A DNA stretch of 64,000 nt from positions 1 to 64,000 of the forward strand of contig DASVRP010000009.1 of assembly GCA_036388555.1 (NCBI GenBank), read 5' to 3'. The stretch is from UBA4665 sp036388555. GTDB taxonomy: Bacteria > Patescibacteriota > Saccharimonadia > Saccharimonadales > UBA4665. Shown piece by piece: positions 57,772-64,000 of the stretch. Position numbers and translations under genes: made by a program. Position 1 is the first letter of the stretch; each line of letters opens with the position of its first letter. The notes under the pieces were generated by a model. The model ran no database searches. It had not been told where the DNA came from and worked only from the letters and a program-made list of their open reading frames with translations.

Positions 57772-58152
57772 ATGGCAGCAGACGCATATCTGAAAGTAGC
57801 GGCCGGGCAGTTGCAGCAGGCAGCCACCGAAGTCAAACGTGAAGCCGATGTCGCACGCGCCGAGGCGACGAACTTCAAGCAGAAAGTAAGCGGAGATATC
57901 GTTTCCATGAAAGCACGGCTGAACGCCAAGGAATATGAGCGGGACCGCCGGCGCGACGAGCCACATGCCTACGCGACGCTGAACCTCCAGGTGCAGCAGA
58001 TCCAAAAGGAGATCCAGGAAAAACAGCAGGAGATGGATCAAAAGGTCTCTGAGGCCGAGCAGATCGCCCGCGGCAAAGAAGGCGCCATGCAGGGACTGAA
58101 GAGCCAGGCCTCGCAACTGCAGCAACAATCAGCCGATCCTAACCTCCGCTAG
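57772..58152 (+). CDS. Coiled-coil protein of unknown function
   Basis: A 126-residue, almost wholly helical protein rich in Ala, Gln, Lys and Glu (VQQIQKEIQEKQQEMDQKV). No membrane segment. AAGGAG precedes the ATG, with TATACT at 57726. May be a structural or chaperone-like protein. Confidence 0.6.
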   Translation: MAADAYLKVAAGQLQQAATEVKREADVARAEATNFKQKVSGDIVSMKARLNAKEYERDRRRDEPHAYATLNLQVQQIQKEIQEKQQEMDQKVSEAEQIARGKEGAMQGLKSQASQLQQQSADPNLR

Positions 58153-58174
58153 CGTTATCGGTTATACTTACAGT

Positions 58175-58624
58175 ATGGATACACCTGACAGTACTTACAC
58201 ACCTGTACTGACCGTCCCGAGCCCGTTCTACCGGGTGACTGCCAAAGCCCTGATATTCGATCCCGACAACCGGCTGCTGGTCATCAGGAACCATAACGGC
58301 AATTGGGAGCTGCCAGGCGGCGGCTGGGAACATAATGAAGACTTTGAGACAGCCTTGTCACGTGAGATCGATGAGGAACTGGGCGTCGGCATCAGTTCCG
58401 TCGGACCGATTCTGTTCACGTACCGTGGCGTCAATGTGAAGCGCGGCTTCATGACGCTGCGGCTGGTCGCGCCGGTCGAACTGGCCGACCTTACGTTCAA
58501 GCTCGGTGATGATATCGAGGGTGCTGAACTTGTGACATATGAAGCATTCCTCGAAATGGATTTCATGGCGGCGGAAGGCGATATCTCGCGCTACGCGGAC
58601 AAAATCTGGCCTGGCCGGCCCTAA
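58175..58624 (+). CDS. Nudix hydrolase
   Basis: A 149-residue protein with a full Nudix box: GGGWEHNEDFETALSREIDEELG from about residue 48. It starts with a short polar stretch and FYRVTAKALIFDPDNRLLVIRN, typical of nucleotide-sugar or 8-oxo-dGTP type enzymes. TATACT lies six bases before the ATG. Confidence 0.87.
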   Translation: MDTPDSTYTPVLTVPSPFYRVTAKALIFDPDNRLLVIRNHNGNWELPGGGWEHNEDFETALSREIDEELGVGISSVGPILFTYRGVNVKRGFMTLRLVAPVELADLTFKLGDDIEGAELVTYEAFLEMDFMAAEGDISRYADKIWPGRP

Positions 58625-58627
58625 CAG

Positions 58628-58656
58628 TTGAAAAAAAGGCTTCTCAACTGTAAAAT
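58628..58656 (+). promoter_or_regulatory. Promoter of tRNA-Phe
   Basis: TTGAAA (58628-58633) and TAAAAT (58651-58656) with a 17-base spacer, 11 bases before the tRNA. The spacer and -35 box lie within a hairpin (ACAGTTGA and TCAACTGT), which may also terminate the Nudix transcript. Confidence 0.6.
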
Positions 58657-58667
58657 AGCCACAGTCC

Positions 58668-58743
58668 GGCTCTTTAGCTCAGTTGGTAGAGCAGCGGCCT
58701 GAAGAGCCGCGTGTCCCCAGTTCGAGTCTGGGAGGAGCCACCA
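58668..58743 (+). tRNA. tRNA-Phe (anticodon GAA)
   Basis: A 76-base cloverleaf: acceptor GGCTCTT/AGGAGCC (one G-T pair), D-arm GCTC/GAGC, anticodon stem GCGGC/GCCGC with loop CTGAAGA, T-arm CCCAG-TTCGAGT-CTGGG, discriminator A and encoded CCA. A terminator hairpin follows (58750-58778). Confidence 0.96.
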
Positions 58744-58749
58744 GATATG

Positions 58750-58778
58750 ACCCTGACAGTTGTCGGGGTTTTATTTTA
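58750..58778 (+). terminator. Terminator of tRNA-Phe
   Basis: ACCC(T)GACA and TGTC(G)GGGT pair and are followed by TTTATTTT. Confidence 0.7.
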
Positions 58779-58820
58779 CCATAAGCACTATTTACAAATG
58801 AGATTCATATGGTATTACTA

Positions 58821-58849
58821 TTGACATTAACGGCGTGAACTAGTTAAAT
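58821..58849 (+). promoter_or_regulatory. Promoter of the copper-oxidase gene
   Basis: TTGACA (58821-58826) and TTAAAT (58844-58849), spacer 17. The ATG is only 12 bases past the -10 box, so the 5' leader is very short. Confidence 0.6.
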
Positions 58850-58861
58850 ATAACCACTATT

Positions 58862-61441
58862 ATGAGTAATACTATCAAATCGGTCATAGGCAAGGGGATG
58901 GGCGTTCTCGGCGATTTACGCCGGCGGGCGCTCTACCTGGCGGCCACAGCTCTGGTCGGCGGTGCACTCATCGCCCCTGCCGTCGTCCGGCCGGTCTCTG
59001 CCGCTCCGGCAACTGTCGTCAATCCCGGCCTGGAAGAACTGCAGGCCAACAATGTGCCGACCTGTTTCCTGCAGGCCGGCTGGGGCCAGCATGACGCTGC
59101 ATGGTCGATCGTACCCGGACATGCCAGCCCGAAGGCCCAATCACTGACGATCGCCAATTACGCCGGTGGTGACCGCAAGCTGATGATGGACGAGAATGCC
59201 AACTGCGGCCCGGCCGTCACGCCAGGTTCGACCTATCAGTTATCCGTATGGTACAGATCGACTGCTGCCAAGAACTCATTGACTGTTTTCCGCCATTCGG
59301 CAGCCGGCTGGACGTACTGGACGGATCTGAAGGCGTTACCGGCAGCTGCCGACTGGACACAGGCCAGTGGTACGACACCGGTAGTCCCCGCCGGCACCGA
59401 TCAGATCACCTTCGGTATCTCACTTTCTGCCAACGGCACGCTGGTAACGGATGATTACGGCTTCAATGTTACCGGCGGCACGACTCCGACCCCGCCGACA
59501 CCACCAGCCCAGGGCGGTGAACTTATGAACAACGGCGGGCTTGAAGCGGGCGGTGCGATGCCGACCGGTTGGATGACCGCTGGCTGGGGTGATGCGAAGC
59601 TGACCGGCCAAGTAGTTGGCGGTGCCCACGGTGGTACACGTGCATACTCAATCACCTTGACCGGCCGCACCCAGGGTGACTACAAACTGCTGCCAGCAGA
59701 AGCGACGGCTCCGGCGGTACAGCCAGGCAATACTTACAATATCTCCGCCTGGTATAAATCTACATCAGCCAGCAACAGCGTGACGCTGTTCGCCCACACT
59801 GCCTCCGGCTGGGGCTACTGGACAGATATCCAGACACTGCCGGCATCGGCTGGCTGGTCGCAGATGACTGCCAAGACGCCAGCTATCCCGGCGGGCGTTG
59901 ACGCCATCGCCTGGGGCATCAGCCTGTATGCTGACGGTACGCTGGTAACTGATGACTATTCGATGACCCCGACGACTACGACAACTCCGCCACCAGTTGC
60001 ATCGCCGGCAACACAGGGGCAGTGGAGTGTATTGGATTACCAATCTCCGATCCGCGCCATCCACTCCACGCTGCTTAAGAACGGAAAGGTATTGCTGATT
60101 GCCGGTTCCGGCAACAGCACTGAGGATTTCGCTGCAGGCACCTTCAAGGCAAGTGTCTGGGACCCAGTCTCAGGTATCTTCAATACGCTGAGCGTACCGA
60201 AGGACATGTTCTGTGCCGGCCACGTCACGTTGCCTGATGGCCGGGTGCTCATCCAGGGCGGTACCAAAGCTTACCCGACGACAGCTGCCGGCGGTGATTA
60301 TGCCGGCCTGAAAGATTCATGGATTTTTGACCCCGATACCAACACCTTCCTGACAGTAGCCGACGCTAATGATGGCCACTGGTATCCGACACTGACGATG
60401 ACCGGTGACGGCAACATCTGGATGGCTGGCGGTATCAAGGATGACACCACCGGTTCGGTCGTAACCGAGAAGTTCAACACCGCGACCAGCAGCTGGCTGC
60501 CGGCAAACCAGGTACAGCAGACCTGGTCGTTCTGGGGCCTGTACCCGCATATGTTCCTGATGGCTGACGGCCGGATGTTCTACAGTGGTGGCCACGTATT
60601 CGGTGACGGCCTGCCGGGTACCGGCGCATCGATCTACGATGCCGACAAGGGTACGATCGCTGATATCCCCGGCCTGCGCCAGAAGGATATGCGCGACCAA
60701 TCGGCTTCAGTCCTGTTGCCTCCGGCCCAGGATCAGAAGGTGCTGATTACCGGCGGCGGTAACATCAATACTGCCAACCCTGGCATCGCCACGACAGATA
60801 TCATCGACCTTAAGCAGGCCAATCCTGTCTATCAGCCTGGCCCCGACATGCCGGGCGAAGGCAAGATGTATGTCAACGCTACCATCCTCCCAGATCGGAA
60901 AGTCCTACTGTCGAACGGCGGCAAGCTCAACCGTGACGCCCAGACCAACGTCCTGACCGCTTCCGTCTATGACCCGTCGAACAATACGATGCAGTCAGTA
61001 GCTGCCGACCCGATCGGCCGCAACTATCATAGCTCTGCGGTACTACTGCCTGACGGCCGCGTCGCCGTATTCGGTTCCAACCCGGGAGACGGTACGTTCG
61101 AGATGCGCATTTCCGTATATCAGCCGGGTTACTTCTTCAAGACAGCGAAGCCGGTAATCTCCGGTGTTCCAGCCTTCGCGGCATATGGCCAGAACCTGAC
61201 GTTCAACGTAAGTACGCCGAACAAGACCATTCGGTCGGCCCAGCTTATCCGCCCGATGTCCGTCACTCACCAGATGGATTCCAATATGCGCCTCGTCGAC
61301 TTACCGGTGGTCGTCCAGAACGGTACCGCGACGGTCAGCGTGACTGCCAACCGGAACCTGCTACCGCCAGGGCCATACATGCTGACTGTGACAGATAGTG
61401 ACGGCGTACCCTCTACCGCGTCATGGGTAACGATAAGATAG
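58862..61441 (+). CDS. Secreted galactose/glyoxal-oxidase-like copper radical enzyme (AA5)
   Basis: An 859-residue exported protein. Signal peptide to about residue 48; two related carbohydrate-binding-type domains of about 165 residues (each with a WYRSTAAKNS/WYKSTSASNS and GWTYWTD/GWGYWTD element) joined by Pro/Thr linkers; a kelch propeller from about 380; and a C-terminal immunoglobulin-like DUF1929 domain. The Cu-radical ligands are all in place: C451 (MFCAGHV) and Y508 (HWYPTL) for the thioether pair, Y722-H723 (RNYHSS) and H803 (VTHQM). The enzyme would oxidise an alcohol or aldehyde to give hydrogen peroxide outside the cell. Confidence 0.88.
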   Translation: MSNTIKSVIGKGMGVLGDLRRRALYLAATALVGGALIAPAVVRPVSAAPATVVNPGLEELQANNVPTCFLQAGWGQHDAAWSIVPGHASPKAQSLTIANYAGGDRKLMMDENANCGPAVTPGSTYQLSVWYRSTAAKNSLTVFRHSAAGWTYWTDLKALPAAADWTQASGTTPVVPAGTDQITFGISLSANGTLVTDDYGFNVTGGTTPTPPTPPAQGGELMNNGGLEAGGAMPTGWMTAGWGDAKLTGQVVGGAHGGTRAYSITLTGRTQGDYKLLPAEATAPAVQPGNTYNISAWYKSTSASNSVTLFAHTASGWGYWTDIQTLPASAGWSQMTAKTPAIPAGVDAIAWGISLYADGTLVTDDYSMTPTTTTTPPPVASPATQGQWSVLDYQSPIRAIHSTLLKNGKVLLIAGSGNSTEDFAAGTFKASVWDPVSGIFNTLSVPKDMFCAGHVTLPDGRVLIQGGTKAYPTTAAGGDYAGLKDSWIFDPDTNTFLTVADANDGHWYPTLTMTGDGNIWMAGGIKDDTTGSVVTEKFNTATSSWLPANQVQQTWSFWGLYPHMFLMADGRMFYSGGHVFGDGLPGTGASIYDADKGTIADIPGLRQKDMRDQSASVLLPPAQDQKVLITGGGNINTANPGIATTDIIDLKQANPVYQPGPDMPGEGKMYVNATILPDRKVLLSNGGKLNRDAQTNVLTASVYDPSNNTMQSVAADPIGRNYHSSAVLLPDGRVAVFGSNPGDGTFEMRISVYQPGYFFKTAKPVISGVPAFAAYGQNLTFNVSTPNKTIRSAQLIRPMSVTHQMDSNMRLVDLPVVVQNGTATVSVTANRNLLPPGPYMLTVTDSDGVPSTASWVTIR

Positions 61442-61452
61442 GAGCCGATACG

Positions 61453-62058
61453 ATGTATAAGATTAAACCTGCCTCCAGAAAGAAACTGCCTACCCGGCTG
61501 GCGTTGCCGCTGCAGACTGTCATCGTCATTTTGGCGGCAGTACTATATATCCAGTTCCAGGGAATGCCAAGTGCTATCACGGCGAACTCGGTCGCTGATA
61601 ACAGATCCCAGCAGTCCGTTCAGAAAGCCAACCCCGCAGACGCCCAGAAGGCTGCCCGTGCACAGGTAGATGACAATAACGGCCGCCCGCAAAGCGGACG
61701 AGACCCGGCCTTCCAGCAGCAGTCCAGCCTGGCTTCAGCGGCATCAGCTCCTACTGGAGCCGGTATGCGTACTGACAAGCCTGCCGCAGGCGTAAAGGGC
61801 GGTCATGACCACCGCGTTGACCCGTCACAGGTCCGTCAGGACCCAATGGCTACCGGAGTCAACTCAGCCGGCTGCTATATCGATTATGGACGTGCCGGCG
61901 ACCAGTGTCTGCCAGCCGGAATATCCAAGGGAACTGGTACCGTGAAGTGTGAAGAAGTACGCAAACGTTTCGCTGAGGGCCTGAAAGTTACCGGCACTGA
62001 CCGCTTCCGACTTGATTCCAACGGCGATGGTACCGCCTGCGGTGCCGGCGACCGCTAG
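61453..62058 (+). CDS. Membrane-anchored excalibur-domain protein
   Basis: A 201-residue protein: one N-terminal membrane span (about 17-37), a Gln/Ala/Ser-rich disordered middle, and a C-terminal excalibur calcium-binding domain with YGRAGDQCLPAG, CEEVRKRF and the DSNGDGTACG loop. Excalibur domains occur on cell-surface proteins and may bind calcium. The ATG at 61453 is preferred because GGAG lies ten bases upstream; an ATG at 61423 overlaps the oxidase gene. Likely co-transcribed with the copper oxidase. Confidence 0.78.
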   Translation: MYKIKPASRKKLPTRLALPLQTVIVILAAVLYIQFQGMPSAITANSVADNRSQQSVQKANPADAQKAARAQVDDNNGRPQSGRDPAFQQQSSLASAASAPTGAGMRTDKPAAGVKGGHDHRVDPSQVRQDPMATGVNSAGCYIDYGRAGDQCLPAGISKGTGTVKCEEVRKRFAEGLKVTGTDRFRLDSNGDGTACGAGDR

Positions 62059-62084
62059 ACATGTCCCTGGTATGGGCCAAGCCT

Positions 62085-63623
62085 TTACTGGTGCTTGACC
62101 TTGAAGACGAGGATTTTCTCGCGGCCTGTGCCGAACTCTGTAACGATTTCGCTATTTTTCATAGCTTCACTGACCGTCGGGAAGGTGTCATTGAAGCCAT
62201 TGCCGCCGATGGTCGGTCCGTTCAGGATGATATAATCAATACCTTGCCAGCCACCAAGGCTGGATGTGACGGCCGGGTCGGTCTCGGTCTTGTAGAGCCA
62301 GACTGGATTGGGCTGGGTGAAGCCGCTTCCTTCAAGATCGGACCAAAGGGCTGATTCGACGACGAGCCGGCTGCTGCGCGGAACATTGTCACTTATCCAG
62401 TCTACCGCCTGGCGGCTGGAGCTGTCGATATCGGCTTGGGTAAGTGCCTGGATACGGGATTGCCACATAGGGGCGACGAATACCGCGCTGGTCACTGCTA
62501 CGACTGCGACGACGGCGCAGGCAGCGACCTGTCGGCCGAAGTGTCCATGGACAAATTTATTGTGAGTCAAAGGTTTGAAGACCAGCTTGTCGAGCAGTCC
62601 GGCAAAACAGAGGGCGGCGAATGGCAGCAGCGTGATGATGTGCGGATATGGCAGGTAGCCTTCACGGAGCGTCAGCAGCAGGCCGATCAGCAGCGCCAGG
62701 CCGACCGGACGCAGGTTCTTATAGATAAGGGCCGGTATCAGACTGACCAGGCCGAAGGCCAGCAGCCAGAAGTCGCGCACCAGCCAATAGCCGACCAGTC
62801 CGTGCGCCTGGGTGCCTTCCTGGAAGATGCTGCCGGTCCCGGCCCGGCCGAATATCTGCCAGATGAATGTTCCTATCAGTGAGACATGCCCCTGGCCCGG
62901 TAGAAGCTCGTTCTTGAGGACGGCGTACAGCACATACGTAGCGCTGATCATCATGAAGACGACGCCGAATGCAGTCAAGGTATAGCGGCGGTTACGCGGG
63001 TCACCGCTACGCCACAGGGCATAGATCAGGACTGGCAGTAGGGCGAGGAACGTCTCTTTGCTGAGGATGGCGAAAGCCATGCAGACGGCACTGCCGACGG
63101 CGGCCAGCAAACTACGGCGCGGGCTCAGTGCCAGGACGAACGCGGCCAGCAGCCAGGGCATGGCAACGTTATCAAGCAGGACGTAGCGGCTGAACTCGAT
63201 ACTCAGCGGACTCAGCGCGTACAACAGCCCACCGATTGCCGAAGCTACCACTCCGAGACCGAGACGCCGCGCCAGTGCATAGAGCAGTACGACAGAAAAG
63301 GTATGCAGTATCACCATGAATTCACGGCCGGCACTGATTGCGGAATCATAGCGCTCAAACCCCTGGGTGACCATCAGATAGGCGGCGATCTGTATCCAGC
63401 CCAGCGGTGGGTGGTCATACCAGTAGGTGTAGTGGGTCAGCTGGCCCTTCTCCTCGATTGCCCAAGCCTGGGAGATGTAGGTGCCTTCATCTTCGAAGCG
63501 CTGTGGGTAGTTGGCCATGTTGGTCATGCTGACGGCCGCAGTGACGCCGGCCAAGACGAGCATGGCTGCGACGTCGAGCTTGTGCCGTTTGAGCCATGAA
63601 CCGATAGCTGCAAGCCTAGACAT
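62085..63623 (-). CDS. Membrane glycosyltransferase of the PMT/ArnT (GT39/GT83) type
   Basis: A 512-residue protein with about ten membrane helices. YPQRFEDEGTYISQAWAI places an Asp/Glu pair in the first outside loop, followed by WYDHPPLGW, both typical of lipid-linked-sugar transferases that glycosylate surface proteins or lipids. A soluble C-terminal domain follows. Its start overlaps the end of the upstream gene by eight bases (ATGTCTAG), indicating an operon. Convergent with the excalibur gene. Confidence 0.85.
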   Translation of the reverse strand: MSRLAAIGSWLKRHKLDVAAMLVLAGVTAAVSMTNMANYPQRFEDEGTYISQAWAIEEKGQLTHYTYWYDHPPLGWIQIAAYLMVTQGFERYDSAISAGREFMVILHTFSVVLLYALARRLGLGVVASAIGGLLYALSPLSIEFSRYVLLDNVAMPWLLAAFVLALSPRRSLLAAVGSAVCMAFAILSKETFLALLPVLIYALWRSGDPRNRRYTLTAFGVVFMMISATYVLYAVLKNELLPGQGHVSLIGTFIWQIFGRAGTGSIFQEGTQAHGLVGYWLVRDFWLLAFGLVSLIPALIYKNLRPVGLALLIGLLLTLREGYLPYPHIITLLPFAALCFAGLLDKLVFKPLTHNKFVHGHFGRQVAACAVVAVVAVTSAVFVAPMWQSRIQALTQADIDSSSRQAVDWISDNVPRSSRLVVESALWSDLEGSGFTQPNPVWLYKTETDPAVTSSLGGWQGIDYIILNGPTIGGNGFNDTFPTVSEAMKNSEIVTEFGTGREKILVFKVKHQ

Positions 63624-64000
63624 GACGGTCTCCAGGTATTGCGGTGACAGGTACCGGCTGTAGTTCGAGTTCGGTCAGGACGGGTCCGCTGCGATGCTGG
63701 CCGCTATGGGTCGTCTTGTACCAACTGGTCTCGCCGCGCAGTTCGCGGATGACCGACAGCAGGGCGGCGGTGTTCAGGACGACCTGGTAAAAGATCTGGG
63801 TGGTGAAGAGCTTTATGTACTGTCCGATTGTGACTTTTCGATTGAATGACTTGCCGAAGTCGTGCAGGAAGATAGCATTCAGCATATAGAGCAGACTGAC
63901 AGGAATCAGCGGAAGATACATGATCATGACAAGGATGACCGGTGCTTTCAGGAAGAAGACTGCCAGCAAGGATACCAGCATGAATATGCTGATGACGGCC
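63616..64000 (-). CDS. C-terminal part of a membrane glycosyltransferase, cut by the window edge
   Basis: The frame is open through the right edge on the minus strand, so only about the last 128 residues are seen. They contain two hydrophobic segments (AVISIFMLVSLLAVFFL and ILVMIMYLPLIPVSLLYM), a cytoplasmic helix and a polar tail. The arrangement, and its coupling to the GT39-like gene, suggests a family 2 glycosyltransferase with C-terminal spans, but the catalytic domain lies outside the window. Confidence 0.55.
   Translation of the reverse strand, partial: AVISIFMLVSLLAVFFLKAPVILVMIMYLPLIPVSLLYMLNAIFLHDFGKSFNRKVTIGQYIKLFTTQIFYQVVLNTAALLSVIRELRGETSWYKTTHSGQHRSGPVLTELELQPVPVTAIPGDRHV

Noticed and set aside
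1..64000. UGA recoded as glycine, as in some other CPR lineages
   Set aside because: UGA ends several genes at the natural length of their families (folD, the ornithine decarboxylase, the MazG-like gene) and none of the recognised proteins reads through an in-frame UGA.

Overview
The window looks like the chromosome of a small-genome bacterium of the Patescibacteria/CPR, most likely a Candidatus Saccharibacteria (TM7) member. This placement is inferred from gene content and style: peptidoglycan genes (murD, murI) beside lower glycolysis (pyk, pgk, tpiA), no visible lipopolysaccharide genes, many small or unrecognised secreted proteins, a UvrD helicase carrying an intein, a DUF5663-like protein and a pilin-like protein. 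UGA is an ordinary stop codon here (folD, the ornithine decarboxylase and mazG-like genes end in it), which argues against the recoded Gracilibacteria/Absconditabacteria. No rRNA, IS element, CRISPR array or prophage was seen. No database search was possible, so family names rest on motifs.

Layout. 1-4240: small genes, all on the minus strand like tRNA-Lys(CTT), lying beyond its 3' end and interspersed with degenerate copies of that 3' end; this resembles a cassette array grown at a tRNA. 4245-10764: folate, nucleotide and cell-wall genes (folD, a PRTase, murI, a DHFR-like reductase, murD), a queuosine-precursor transporter, and a CofE-like ligase followed by a frameshifted ATP-grasp gene. 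10807-15909: two CheY-like regulators divergent from an ornithine decarboxylase, a putative N-acyltransferase and a membrane histidine kinase, a possible signal synthesis and sensing locus. 15910-26331: strongly C/G-ending surface-protein modules with long hairpins around them, tRNA-Glu(TTC) preceded by tRNA-like repeats, a secreted phospholipase D, a CHAP hydrolase and a secreted GH16 glucanase. 26544-31613: pyk, pgk, tpiA and two membrane-anchored proteins. 31703-37705: UvrD with intein, a G5/lysozyme-like muralytic protein, ksgA. 37806-38202: tmRNA, followed by AT-richer accessory genes to about 41533. 41662-50955: a bactofilin-like membrane protein, a sugar dehydrogenase, an ADP-ribosylglycohydrolase/macro-domain fusion, a MazG-like protein, hydrolases, an SDR and a tandem Cys-rich pair. 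50973-64000: a HIT protein, a Cys/His-rich exported protein with a cytochrome-b5-like partner, an SGNH esterase, a GH5 glucanase, a DUF4383/MarR divergent pair, trehalase, Nudix, tRNA-Phe(GAA), a galactose-oxidase-like copper enzyme, and two membrane glycosyltransferases running off the right edge.

How it works together. The gene set suggests a fermentative, surface-attached cell that acts on beta-glucan and trehalose (secreted GH16, cytoplasmic GH5 and GH37), remodels peptidoglycan with secreted hydrolases, and carries several nucleotide- and ADP-ribose-processing enzymes. At many first genes of a transcription unit a TANNNT -10 box sits only 6-8 bases before the ATG, suggesting that leaderless transcripts are common, while internal genes use Shine-Dalgarno sites or ATGA overlaps. 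Against this background the few genes with long structured leaders stand out.
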